Shown here one piece after another: positions 1-8,350 of a DNA stretch of 31,295 nucleotides. The stretch covers positions 1 to 31,295 of the forward strand of contig PNIA01000018.1 of assembly GCA_002877855.1 (NCBI GenBank), written 5' to 3'. Both the position numbers and the translations under genes were made by a program. Position 1 is the first letter of the stretch. The number at the start of each line of letters is the position of its first letter. The stretch comes from Caldisphaera sp. (GTDB lineage Archaea; Thermoproteota; Thermoprotei_A; Sulfolobales; Acidilobaceae). Below the pieces are notes generated by a model. The model made no database searches. It was not told where the DNA came from and was given only the letters and a program-made list of their open reading frames with translations.

Positions 1-25
1 TCAGGGCGGGGAGGAGGTCAGACTC
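1..25 (+). mobile_element. Right end of an IS200/IS605-type (TnpB) element, cut by the window edge
   Basis: The first 25 bases are far more GC-rich than anything around them and contain ggcggggaggaggtcag. From memory this is the typical right-end / omega-RNA 3' end of archaeal IS200/IS605 elements carrying tnpB. Two degenerate versions of the same block occur in this window near 22146-22178 and 29119-29149, each downstream of tnpB-like debris. The element itself would lie upstream on the same strand. If so, bases from about 26 onward are the flanking sequence that an omega-RNA would carry as its guide. Translating the block instead gives short peptides in two frames, but with GC-ending codons atypical here. 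The call rests on motif recognition, not on a search. Confidence 0.65.
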
Positions 26-32
26 ATAAAAG

Positions 33-50
33 GGTATAATCTTTAAATTT
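33..50 (+). promoter_or_regulatory. TATA-box region for the GH15 gene
   Basis: The stretch gtataatctttaaattt lies 35-50 bases before the ATG at 85 and about 25 bases before position 72. It begins only a few bases after the presumed IS right end, so the element sits directly against this promoter. A start of transcription near 70-75 would give either a leaderless TTG start at 70 or a very short leader before ATG 85. Confidence 0.45.
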
Positions 51-84
51 TCAGGAGATTTCTTTTTCTTTGGGGTTAGATAAG

Positions 85-1926
85 ATGAGAACAGGTTTTC
101 TTAGTAATGGAGAAATGGCGGCTTTATACGACTCTAATTTTTACATAAAATCAATATATTATCCTTATTTAGGTCAACAATATAACCAATCTTTGAATGG
201 AATGTTTAAAGTAGGAGTCTGGAAGGATGGATATTTTGAATGGCTGGAATCATGGGATAAAACTATAAGCATGAATGGGCTAAGCATAACCATGAAAGCC
301 AATAAAGAAGATACATCAATAGAATTCAAAGATGTTATATCAATGTCTCATCCAGCCATAATAAGAAAGGTTAAAATAAATGGTAAAGGATTATATAGAA
401 TAATATTTTATAATGACTTCAGATTAAATGGTAATGAAGTAGGTGATACAGCTCTATATGATCCAATAACAGACTCTCTAATTCATTATAAACAAAATAC
501 TTGGTTTATCATATCGTCTTCACAGCAGTTATATGAATATACAACAGGGAGAAGAGATCAAGGGACAGTTATAAATGATTGTAACGATGGAATATTATCA
601 AAGAATCCAATCTCTCAGGGTTCAGTGGATTCTGCATTTTCAATAGCATCTATGGAGTTCTTCGTTTATATCATAGCAGGTAATAGTTATAATGATATAG
701 TTAAAAAACTCAATATAATAAAAAGTAAAGGTAGTGTGCAAATGGAAAGAGATACAAGATATTGGAAAGATATAATAGATCCTTTTGGTAATAAGTTAGC
801 GAAACAAAGCGTAGCTATAATAATAGGGCATATAGGTAAAAATGGAGAAATACCAGCGTCTTTAGATACAAGTATATTAAAGTTTAACTTAGACACATAT
901 GCATATGTTTGGCCTAGAGATGCATCTCTAACGGCGCTATCTCTAGATATTGCAGGCTATTATTCTTTTACTAATAAGTATTATGATTTTCTATTTAATA
1001 GATTATTCAACGATGAAGGATATTTATATCAAAAATATAATTCGGATGGTACTTATGGTAGCACTTGGCATCCTTGGACCGTAAAAACAAAGCAATCTCT
1101 TAATATACAAGAGGATGAAACTGCTACATCGCTATTTTCTTATTATAATCATTTTATAATAACTAAAGATTATAGCTCTCTTAGAGACTACTATGATACT
1201 ATTGAAAAAGCTGCAGATTTTTTAGTAAATTTTACAGATGAAAAATTAAAATTGCCTTTGATGTCATATGATTTATGGGAAGAGAAACTAGGAGTTCATA
1301 CTTATACAGTTTCATCTGTAATAGCAGGTCTTAGATCAGCATCATCGCTTGCTAGGTTTTTAGGAGATTGGAATAATGAAGAAAAATGGGGGAGGATTGC
1401 AAAGGATATGACTAAATCATTAAAGGAATACATGTTTGATAAGGAAAGAAAAACATACTATAAAAGCATCGTAATCGATAATGGTAAAGTTATTGATTAT
1501 GATAAGTCTATAGAATCTAGCATATTGGGTTTATCCTTATTTGATGTATTGGATGCAAACGATGAAACTTTGATGTCTAGTATTGAAAAAATAAAAGAAA
1601 AACTCTGGGTAAAAACTACAGGAGGATTAGCTAGATATGAAAATGATTATTATCAAAGAGTACAAGAAGATTATAACGATATACCGGGTAATCCATGGAT
1701 TATAACAACAATGTGGTTAGCACAACACTATATTAAATCCAATAACTTAGAAGAGGCTGCTAAACTAATTAAATGGGTTGAAGGTATTTCTACTCCTACT
1801 GGTTTAATACCAGAGCAAATTAATCCCTTCGATGGCTCTCCCTTGTCTGTTACGCCATTGTTATGGAGCCATGCAGAGTTTCTTAAAACTTATATCTATT
1901 TAAGTTCTAAAAATAAAGATATTTAA
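85..1926 (+). CDS. GH15 family glucoamylase / trehalase-like glycoside hydrolase
   Basis: Inverting exo-hydrolase of the GH15 family, releasing glucose from starch-type oligosaccharides or possibly trehalose. Numbering from an in-frame TTG at 70, an N-terminal beta-sandwich region (about 1-230) precedes an (alpha/alpha)6 barrel. Family motifs are YVWPRD (279-284), QEDE (347-350), DLWEE (401-405, with E404 the expected general acid) and PEQ...PLLWSHAE (581-603, with E582 the expected general base). There is no signal peptide, so it acts in the cytoplasm. ATG 85 is preferred because archaeal GH15 proteins tend to begin M-R-T-x-x-L-x-N-G and a GGGGTTAGAT stretch precedes it; TTG 70 would add five residues. 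Several archaeal GH15 enzymes are trehalases, so the substrate is not decided by sequence. The kinase two genes downstream suggests alpha-glucoside use. Confidence 0.88.
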   Translation: MRTGFLSNGEMAALYDSNFYIKSIYYPYLGQQYNQSLNGMFKVGVWKDGYFEWLESWDKTISMNGLSITMKANKEDTSIEFKDVISMSHPAIIRKVKINGKGLYRIIFYNDFRLNGNEVGDTALYDPITDSLIHYKQNTWFIISSSQQLYEYTTGRRDQGTVINDCNDGILSKNPISQGSVDSAFSIASMEFFVYIIAGNSYNDIVKKLNIIKSKGSVQMERDTRYWKDIIDPFGNKLAKQSVAIIIGHIGKNGEIPASLDTSILKFNLDTYAYVWPRDASLTALSLDIAGYYSFTNKYYDFLFNRLFNDEGYLYQKYNSDGTYGSTWHPWTVKTKQSLNIQEDETATSLFSYYNHFIITKDYSSLRDYYDTIEKAADFLVNFTDEKLKLPLMSYDLWEEKLGVHTYTVSSVIAGLRSASSLARFLGDWNNEEKWGRIAKDMTKSLKEYMFDKERKTYYKSIVIDNGKVIDYDKSIESSILGLSLFDVLDANDETLMSSIEKIKEKLWVKTTGGLARYENDYYQRVQEDYNDIPGNPWIITTMWLAQHYIKSNNLEEAAKLIKWVEGISTPTGLIPEQINPFDGSPLSVTPLLWSHAEFLKTYIYLSSKNKDI

Positions 1927-2058
1927 TTAAAAAATAAATATTAAATATATTTTAAATTCATATAAAAGGTAAGATTCCAATGTTTTGCAAAAATTTTATC
2001 ATTTATTGTTTATATTAGTTTATAATCTCAGCATGACTACATATTTTTGGTGTAAAAT

Positions 2059-2667
2059 TTGGAAATGAAGATATCAGTGATTGTTGCGATTGTAATAATA
2101 GCTGTAGTTGCATCGTTAGGCGTTTATTATTACGGAGTTATGAATAAACAAAAAACAACTTCTTTAAGTCCTTCACTATATCCTGGATATGTTTCTACAG
2201 ATAAAATAAACAATATATTTGGCGGCACATGGCTCATTATAAGTAATGTCTCAGGCTATATTTCTATCAATCATAACAATAATACTATAAAGATTAGCTT
2301 TGTAAATGGTACAACAGTTGAGAATCCAGCATCTAATTATCCTAATATTTATAGTAATAGTTTCTATAATTATACGATATTAGAAAGTGTTACAGAATAT
2401 TATCAAAAATCTAATTCAAGCAATATGCTAGCAATAGAAGTAGTAGAAGCAAATGTTAGTGGAGAACCTTTATTAAACCAAGATATTCAATATATAGCAA
2501 GTCTATATGGTTATTCAATTAATAGTATGGGTAACATCAGTTATGTTCAAGCTGGTAACTCAATTATAGCAATTTATAAAAACTATTTAATTTTATTAGC
2601 ATCTACGCAAAATTATGGGAATAAAATGTTAATCCTGTTGAACGAAACAACAAAGACATTTAAATAA
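2059..2667 (+). CDS. Membrane-anchored extracytoplasmic protein rich in N-glycosylation sequons, unknown function
   Basis: No family recognised. A single strongly hydrophobic segment (about residues 4-25) at the N-terminus is followed by a polar domain of about 175 residues, giving a type II membrane or signal-anchored protein facing outside. The outer part holds at least eight N-x-S/T sequons (NVS, NNT, NGT, NYT, NSS, NVS, NIS, NET) and many Asn, Ser and Tyr, which suits a glycosylated surface protein of an acidophilic crenarchaeon. TTG 2059 is chosen because GGTG lies six bases upstream; ATG 2065 is the alternative. A TATA-like tttataat near 2020-2027 is about 35 bases before the start. It lies between the GH15 enzyme and the kinase on the same strand, but no transport or binding domain is visible. 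Confidence 0.65.
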   Translation: MEMKISVIVAIVIIAVVASLGVYYYGVMNKQKTTSLSPSLYPGYVSTDKINNIFGGTWLIISNVSGYISINHNNNTIKISFVNGTTVENPASNYPNIYSNSFYNYTILESVTEYYQKSNSSNMLAIEVVEANVSGEPLLNQDIQYIASLYGYSINSMGNISYVQAGNSIIAIYKNYLILLASTQNYGNKMLILLNETTKTFK

Positions 2668-2713
2668 ACTTTATAAAAACTATTTTTTATTAATAGATGT
2701 GGTGTAGTCATTT

Positions 2714-4018
2714 GTGAAATGCTTTTCAGAATTAATTAAATATATAGACAACCAGCAATGGAGACTTAATTGTAGTTCTTTTGATAGCGATTGTATTAGC
2801 AATGGAGACTTAATTTATATCAAAGAAGAAGGATGCAATGAAATATTATTTGCTCCATTATTATATAAAAGAGATAGTCTGATCTTAGCTGAAGAAAATA
2901 TAGAGTTTATCAACAATTTAATTTACAATAAGGTAAAATCGTTTAATTCTGATTGTAAAACTGATATAGGGAAAATAGTTAATATTAAACCAATTACTTA
3001 TGGGAACAGATCTGTAATATATGAAATTTTTAATGAATATAATAATAAATATTTATTAAAGGTAATGAAAAGATTAGAGATTGACAACATAGAAGATAAA
3101 GTTATAAAATACTTAACTAACGCAGGATATAGAAATATACCTAGGTATTATTGTTCAATAAGATATAAAGATTATTATTATGGATTAATTACAGAAATCA
3201 TAGAAGGAGAACCGGCAGCAACATATTATATAAATTCAGCTGTTAGATTTATCAAAAAGTTGGGAAATTATGAATCTATTGGAAATAATATTGGCATCAG
3301 CTTGGCTAATTTACATAATATATTGAAGGAATGCAGAGAAGATTTTTGTTATACCGAAGTTGTAAGTGAAAAAGTGCTGGAAAGTTGGATGAATAGAATT
3401 CAATACAGAGAAAAATGGATAAAGAATAACCTAGATAATTTACAATATCAGGAAGACAGAAATATGGCTATAGAGGCTTTAGATTCTATAGATGAGATGT
3501 TAAATATTATAAGGCCAAATTTAAAAAATTTAATAGGAAAAAATTTGATGAGAATTCACGGAGATCTGCATTTATATCAAATTTTAGTTTCAGATAAGAA
3601 CATTTATTTTACAGATTTTGAAGGAGAGCCTTACAAGTTTCCAGGAAATAAACTGGAAAAAGAAATGCCAGAAAGGGATTTGGCAGCACTCATAAGAAGT
3701 ATAGATTATACTGCAATAATGGCATTGCAATTAATATATGGCTCTAGCGTAAAAGATTCTTTGGACTTGTTAAATAATGATATTCTTGAGTGGGAATATA
3801 ATTCGTCAACACAGATTTTAAACGAATATATAAAGACAATTTCAGAGCCAATAAGGGAGAATATGGACCAACTAGATATATCATTATCATTTTGGTTATT
3901 AGAAAGAGCTACATATGAAACAGTATATGAAATTATTGCAAAGACAGGTTATCATACAATACCTATGAACGCGTTAATAAGAATGAAAGAAGGTAAAGAC
4001 AAATTCTTTAAAACATAA
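2714..4018 (+). CDS. Maltokinase-like / aminoglycoside phosphotransferase-fold sugar kinase
   Basis: Soluble kinase of the APH/ChoK fold, most like maltokinases (Mak1/Pep2), which phosphorylate maltose at C1 with ATP. The C-lobe carries RIHGDLHLYQ (280-289; D284 is the expected catalytic Asp of the Brenner motif) and TDFEGEP (300-306; D301 the expected metal ligand), followed by PERDLAALIRSIDY (319-332), which closely follows the maltokinase pattern D-x-A-x-x-x-R-S-x-D-Y. YLLKVMK (113-119) supplies the likely ATP lysine. The N-terminal 90 residues match the cap region of maltokinases in size. GTG start at 2714 with GGTG nine bases before it; a TATA-like tttataaaa lies at 2671-2679. The 3' end is four bases from the convergent ABC gene. 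The substrate is inferred only; no GlgE or trehalose synthase is in view. Confidence 0.72.
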   Translation: MKCFSELIKYIDNQQWRLNCSSFDSDCISNGDLIYIKEEGCNEILFAPLLYKRDSLILAEENIEFINNLIYNKVKSFNSDCKTDIGKIVNIKPITYGNRSVIYEIFNEYNNKYLLKVMKRLEIDNIEDKVIKYLTNAGYRNIPRYYCSIRYKDYYYGLITEIIEGEPAATYYINSAVRFIKKLGNYESIGNNIGISLANLHNILKECREDFCYTEVVSEKVLESWMNRIQYREKWIKNNLDNLQYQEDRNMAIEALDSIDEMLNIIRPNLKNLIGKNLMRIHGDLHLYQILVSDKNIYFTDFEGEPYKFPGNKLEKEMPERDLAALIRSIDYTAIMALQLIYGSSVKDSLDLLNNDILEWEYNSSTQILNEYIKTISEPIRENMDQLDISLSFWLLERATYETVYEIIAKTGYHTIPMNALIRMKEGKDKFFKT

Positions 4019-4022
4019 GAAT

Positions 4023-5108
4023 TTATATTCTATTTCCTTTTTCATCAAATATTTTTATTTTATCTGGCTTAACAAAAAGATTCATATCGGTTCCTGCTTC
4101 TATATGTCTTTCTGTATTAACATTAAGCTCTATAGATTCATCATCTATTGGGCTAACAACTACTTTGAACGTACCTGCAACGTAACTTGAAACTTTTATT
4201 TTTACTTTTCCTACATTAACAAAACCAGAAATCTCATTAGTCTCTGATATTTTGATATCTTCGGGTCTTATACCTATGTTAACCTCTTCTTTGTCTAATT
4301 TTCTATTTATAGGTATCAAGATATTACCAAACTTAATATAATTATCCTTTATTTGTGCTTTTACTATATTAATATCTCCTAATAGTTTGGAAACTGTTTC
4401 ATTTATTGGATTATCATAAATTTCTGATGCATTACCTTTTTGTACGAGCATCCCATTAACAATTATCCCTGCCTCTTCTGTTATGGCAAATATGTCTGCA
4501 GGATCATGAGATACTACAATTGTTGTAAGCTTTAATTCTCTCTGAATCTTTCTAACTAATGCTCTTGCGCTATCTCTAATTTGAGCATCTAAATTGCTAA
4601 ATGGTTCATCTAAAAGAAGGATTTTAGGATTTTTTACTAATGCTCTAGCTAAAGCAGTTCTTTGCATTTGCCCTCCTGAAACCTCTCTAGGATAATGATC
4701 AAGTATATGTTTTATATTTAATATTTCTGCAACTTCTTTAACTTTCTTATCTATATCTGATTTAGAAACTTTCATGTTTCTAAGGGGGAACGCAATGTTA
4801 TCATATATGGTCATATTTGGGTAGAGAGCCCAGTTTTGGAAGACCATTGCAATACCTCTATCTGCAGGATCAACAATTATCCTGTTTGGAGCTGAAACCA
4901 TTTTGTCATCAAAATATATATATCCATCAGTGGGTAATTCTAAACCTGCAATAAGTCTTAAAAGAGTAGTTTTACCTCCGCCACTTGGGCCTAATATGCC
5001 AAACGATCTTCCATCGTTAACCTCTAAGTTTATTTTGTTAGAAGCATAAATTAGGTTTTTTCCTTTTTTAAATACTTTTGTTAATTCTTTGAGTACTACT
5101 TTTGCCAT
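4023..5108 (-). CDS. Sugar ABC transporter ATP-binding subunit (MalK/MsmK/GlcV-like)
   Basis: Cytoplasmic ATPase that powers import of a sugar or oligosaccharide. Walker A GPSGGGKTT (40-48), Q-loop Q91, signature VSGGQMQR (143-150), Walker B ILLLDEP (163-169), D-loop SNLD (171-174) and switch His H201 are all intact. Residues from about 240 form the TOBE/regulatory part typical of carbohydrate uptake transporter 1 ATPases; the length of 361 aa is normal. No permease or binding-protein gene adjoins it, so it either serves permeases encoded elsewhere or is shared between several, as MsmK is. Its start has a clear leader motif, GAGGT, seven bases before the ATG. A pair of 24-base repeats lies in the spacer between it and galK. 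The location next to galTK and maltokinase-like genes suggests a galactoside or glucoside substrate. Confidence 0.9.
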   Translation of the reverse strand: MAKVVLKELTKVFKKGKNLIYASNKINLEVNDGRSFGILGPSGGGKTTLLRLIAGLELPTDGYIYFDDKMVSAPNRIIVDPADRGIAMVFQNWALYPNMTIYDNIAFPLRNMKVSKSDIDKKVKEVAEILNIKHILDHYPREVSGGQMQRTALARALVKNPKILLLDEPFSNLDAQIRDSARALVRKIQRELKLTTIVVSHDPADIFAITEEAGIIVNGMLVQKGNASEIYDNPINETVSKLLGDINIVKAQIKDNYIKFGNILIPINRKLDKEEVNIGIRPEDIKISETNEISGFVNVGKVKIKVSSYVAGTFKVVVSPIDDESIELNVNTERHIEAGTDMNLFVKPDKIKIFDEKGNRI

Positions 5109-5193
5109 AATGGTTACCTCTTTTTTGTCATTTTTTTAATATCAATTCAGGTTTAAAGACTTTAATAAAAAAATTATTTTTTAATAATTAAAG

Positions 5194-5255
5194 TAATTTA
5201 TTAAATATTAAAAAATTTAATATAGTTTTTCTAATTTATTAAATATTAAAAAATT
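5194..5255. repeat. Two direct copies of a 24-base AT-only repeat, 38-base period
   Basis: Copies at 5194-5217 and 5232-5255 are identical over 24 bases beginning taatttattaaatatta. The second reaches into the stop codon of galK. On the minus strand they read as T-rich tracts, so they may end galK transcription, or they may be regulator sites upstream of the ABC ATPase gene. The AT-only composition raises the chance of coincidence, but a perfect 24-base repeat at a 38-base spacing is longer than expected for random AT-rich DNA. Confidence 0.6.
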
Positions 5256-6318
5256 AATTTTCAATAATATTTGCGCCATCATTGCTTTCAACTATATTAT
5301 AGAATGACTTATATTCAAATACTTTAATATATTCTTTATGTACGGATTCTGCAATTTTTTCTGCTTTATCTCTTAAAGCAAGTATTATAGCAGATCCTCC
5401 AAATCCAGCTCCTGTTAATCTTGCTCCTAAAGCGCCGTATTTCATCGAAGTTTCTACTATGAAATCTAATTCTTTACTGCTAACTTCATAGTTTTTAGCA
5501 ATATCGTTATGAGATTCTATTAGAAGTTTTCCCAAAAGTTCTAAATTATTTTTCTTTAGCGCTTCTTTGGCATTAATAACTCTGTTGTTTTCTCTAATTA
5601 TGTATCCCATTCTTTTTCTATATAATGGATCTAGTTTTTCCAAGTCTTTTTCTATAATTTCTTTCGAGGAATTCTTATTAAGTATTCTTAAGCTATCTTC
5701 AACAATTTTTTTCCTATCAGCATATCCAGTTTTAGCTAGTTCTCTTTTTACGCCTGTATTGTATACTATAACAGAGATATCTTTCGGAAAAGGTATGTAT
5801 TCATATGATAGAGTCTCTGTATCTAGAAAAATAGCAAAACCTTTTTTCCCAAAAGTAACAGCAAATTGGTCTAATATTCCTGAAGGAACACCTACAAAAT
5901 CATTTTCTGCTTTTTTCCCTATTAATGCTAGCTGTAATTTGTTTAATTTTAAATTATAGGAATTATTTAACGCAACTAATATAGCGAGTTCTAAGCTTGC
6001 GCTAGAGCTAAGACCAGAACTTATTGGTAGGTTCCCATAAATCCTACCTTTAATTCCTCCAGGTTTTAAATTTAATTCAAACAAAGCATTATAAATACCT
6101 AAAATATAATCAATCCACTTGTTTTGTTTTTTATTAATCATACTTAAATCAAGTTCTATTTCTTCATTATAAGCGTCTGAACGTAAGCTAATTTTATCAT
6201 AAGGTACGTATTCCAAATAATTTCCTAAATTTATAGCCATAGGCATTACATATCCATAAGAATAATCAGTGTGTTCACCTATTATGTTTATTCTTCCAGG
6301 AGAAAAGATTTTTGACAT
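5254..6318 (-). CDS. galK: Galactokinase
   Basis: Phosphorylates alpha-D-galactose to galactose 1-phosphate, the first committed step of the Leloir pathway. It is a GHMP-fold kinase with the galactokinase signature PGRINIIGEHTDYSYG (7-22), the phosphate-binding motif GLSSSAS (102-108), motif 3 TGAGFGGSA (302-310), and the expected catalytic pair R9 and D150 (in GILDQFA). At 354 aa it is the usual prokaryotic length. The ATG is nine bases after the galT stop. A GAGGTGAT ribosome-binding motif overlaps that stop codon (tGAGGTGATagaATG), so translation is coupled to galT. An archaeal relative with broader hexose use is possible, but the galT partner makes galactose the natural substrate. Confidence 0.93.
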   Translation of the reverse strand: MSKIFSPGRINIIGEHTDYSYGYVMPMAINLGNYLEYVPYDKISLRSDAYNEEIELDLSMINKKQNKWIDYILGIYNALFELNLKPGGIKGRIYGNLPISSGLSSSASLELAILVALNNSYNLKLNKLQLALIGKKAENDFVGVPSGILDQFAVTFGKKGFAIFLDTETLSYEYIPFPKDISVIVYNTGVKRELAKTGYADRKKIVEDSLRILNKNSSKEIIEKDLEKLDPLYRKRMGYIIRENNRVINAKEALKKNNLELLGKLLIESHNDIAKNYEVSSKELDFIVETSMKYGALGARLTGAGFGGSAIILALRDKAEKIAESVHKEYIKVFEYKSFYNIVESNDGANIIEN

Positions 6319-6327
6319 TCTATCACC

Positions 6328-7311
6328 TCATTCTATGCAAATCCCTCTATAGGATTTATTAACCTTTTTGCAAACATCTTTTAACTTTTTTGCATTCTCC
6401 TCTGGAATACCATCATAAGTAAAATCCCATGTGCTCATTTCTATCCCAGCTGCGTACTTAATTTTATCTTTATCCCTTAATATCGGATAAATTTCAAGAT
6501 GAATATGGAATATATTTGAAAAATTACCTTTTAATGGAGCTTGAATTAGAGCAAAAGAATATGGCATCTCTCTATCGAATAAATTATTTAGAGAATTAAG
6601 ACTAAGCTTTATTGCATCAGCAAAATCTAAAATTTGATCTTTATTGAATTGTGTTATGTATTGTAAATGATTCTTTGGATATATATGTATTTCAAATGGC
6701 CAATTCGAATAATATGGAAGAAATACTACGAAGTTTTGATTTTCATATATAACTCTATCTTTGCTTTTTATTTCTTCTTTAATAATTCTACAAAAAATAC
6801 ATTCATTGTATCTTTTAAAGTAGTTTCTTGAATTTTGTATCATGTTTCTTATTTTTAAAGGGATAAAAGGCATGGCATAATATTGTCCATGTGGATGAGT
6901 TAAGCTAACTCCTATTTCCTCTCCTTTATTTCTGAAGATCATTAAGTATGCTATTCTCTTATCATTTATGTACTTGTTAGTCACGTTTATCCATTGCTTA
7001 ATGACCTTAACTAATTGATCTATAGGTAATTCATCTAAGTCCTTTACGTCGTGAATAGGAGTCTCTATTATAACTCCGCATTCTCCCATAGATTTTGCTT
7101 TTCTATAAAATCCTTCACTTTTTACATTTTCAGAATCAAAGCTTAGTACAGCATATTTGTTTGGTAATACTAATGTATCCCAATTATATCCCGTTTCTTC
7201 ACTTCCTGGGCAAAATGGGCAAAAATTTTGAGGTCTCCATCTTCTTTCTTTTCTTATCGAAGAAACCATTATCCACTGGCCTGTTAATGGATTATAGCGT
7301 AACTCTCTCAT
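6328..7311 (-). CDS. galT: Galactose-1-phosphate uridylyltransferase
   Basis: HIT-superfamily transferase exchanging UMP between UDP-glucose and galactose 1-phosphate through a covalent uridylyl-histidine. The active-site motif is THPHGQ (138-143), with H141 the expected nucleophile. Two Cys pairs, CPFC (31-34) and CIFC (171-174), are candidate metal ligands. The C-terminal half shows a second HIT repeat with HIHLEIYP (269-276). At 327 aa it is near the usual size. It is the first gene of the galT-galK operon and diverges from the gene at 7390. A TATA-like element on the minus strand near 7345-7357 would place transcription 15-20 bases before the ATG; no strong ribosome-binding motif is seen. 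No GalE was recognised in the window. Confidence 0.92.
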   Translation of the reverse strand: MRELRYNPLTGQWIMVSSIRKERRWRPQNFCPFCPGSEETGYNWDTLVLPNKYAVLSFDSENVKSEGFYRKAKSMGECGVIIETPIHDVKDLDELPIDQLVKVIKQWINVTNKYINDKRIAYLMIFRNKGEEIGVSLTHPHGQYYAMPFIPLKIRNMIQNSRNYFKRYNECIFCRIIKEEIKSKDRVIYENQNFVVFLPYYSNWPFEIHIYPKNHLQYITQFNKDQILDFADAIKLSLNSLNNLFDREMPYSFALIQAPLKGNFSNIFHIHLEIYPILRDKDKIKYAAGIEMSTWDFTYDGIPEENAKKLKDVCKKVNKSYRGICIE

Positions 7312-7348
7312 CTAAGACCGCCATTATTGTTTTATCTTATTAACCAAT

Positions 7349-7380
7349 TATATATTAATTTTAAAAATCATTAATATATA
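7349..7380. promoter_or_regulatory. Perfect 11-base inverted repeat in the divergent galT / 7390 promoter
   Basis: tatatattaat (7349-7359) and attaatatata (7370-7380) are exact inverted copies separated by ten bases. The arms look like TATA boxes facing opposite ways. The left arm on the minus strand is properly spaced for galT. For the plus-strand gene, the central ttttaaaa (7359-7366) is better placed, about 25 bases before the TTG at 7390. The symmetry may also make it a dimeric operator controlling both directions. Confidence 0.5.
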
Positions 7381-7389
7381 GGGATATAT

Positions 7390-8232
7390 TTGAGGATTGA
7401 ACTTGATGGGTCTAAAATAAAGATTAACGAAAATGTATGTTGTGATATCAAATTAAGTAAAAAAGAAATAAAAGTCGAAGGAAAATTTCCATATAATGTT
7501 ATTATAAAGCTCGGTTATAATGGCTATAGGATAATTCAGGATAATATTGAAGTTGGTAGAGGCAAAGGATTTAATGTTATATATAAAGGTAATTCAGTGA
7601 AACCTAATGTTAGTAAAGAACAGGTTTCATTAAACTTAATAAATGGCAAAGAAATTAATTTTATTGATAGTAATAATATGATTATTGGAAAGTTAAAGTT
7701 TGATAATGGAAAATTGATAGGGGATTTCGATGCTGACTATGCTATATTTGGAATAATTTATATGTCTTATCTTTTTGGAGTTATGAATAAAACAATTAAT
7801 GCATATAGATCAGGAGAAGGTTTAAATAAGCCGCTTGTATCACTAAGAATTAGTTCATCTTACATAAAAATATCATTATTAATTTTTGTTTTATTACTTA
7901 TTTCTATAGTTTTTATATCATCTTTTTCAGTTTTGCTGGCATATATTATATCTTTATTCTTATTATTGGTTCCTATTATAGCTAGGGCAGCCAGTGCTAA
8001 TGAATATATAAATTTTTATGATGATCATTTAGAAATTTATAAAAGGCCATCATACAATAAAACAATAATTTTTTATTCTGATGTCAAAGAAATTAAACCA
8101 AGAAAAAGAGGATTTATAATGTCACTAAACAAGCGTATTTTAAATAAAGATTTAATATATATACCTTATGATCCTAAGATAGAAGGAAATAAGAATTTAT
8201 CGAATTTTATACAAGAAAAAATAAGTAACTGA
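7390..8232 (+). CDS. Unknown membrane protein with two central transmembrane segments and a PH-like tail
   Basis: No family recognised with confidence. An N-terminal polar, beta-rich region of about 150 residues is followed by a hydrophobic hairpin (about 158-178 and 181-200), then a soluble tail with INFYDDHLEIYKRP and TIIFYSDVKEIK. That alternating pattern resembles small bacterial/archaeal PH-type membrane-associated domains (inference). Both soluble parts would lie on the same side, probably the cytoplasm. The TTG start at 7390 is about 25 bases from a TATA-like ttttaaaa, so the message is probably leaderless. It diverges from galT through a symmetrical promoter, but nothing in the sequence ties it to galactose. 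Confidence 0.55.
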   Translation: MRIELDGSKIKINENVCCDIKLSKKEIKVEGKFPYNVIIKLGYNGYRIIQDNIEVGRGKGFNVIYKGNSVKPNVSKEQVSLNLINGKEINFIDSNNMIIGKLKFDNGKLIGDFDADYAIFGIIYMSYLFGVMNKTINAYRSGEGLNKPLVSLRISSSYIKISLLIFVLLLISIVFISSFSVLLAYIISLFLLLVPIIARAASANEYINFYDDHLEIYKRPSYNKTIIFYSDVKEIKPRKRGFIMSLNKRILNKDLIYIPYDPKIEGNKNLSNFIQEKISN

Positions 8233-8350
8233 TATTTTATAAAGTATATTTCATAAATCAATAGTTTTTATAATCACATAATAAAATTTTATTTAAGAGA
8301 AATATTTAAAATTATTAATAAAATTTTTGGAAATGATTATTGAGAATAAA

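Noticed and set aside
1..46. Open frame whose peptide ends EEVRLIKGYNL, as the C-terminus of an upstream protein
   Set aside because: The codons are GC-ending, unlike this genome, and the DNA matches a known insertion-element right end that recurs twice in the window.
5567..5959. Open frame opposite galK
   Set aside because: It is antisense to an intact galactokinase and has no start signal or recognisable family.
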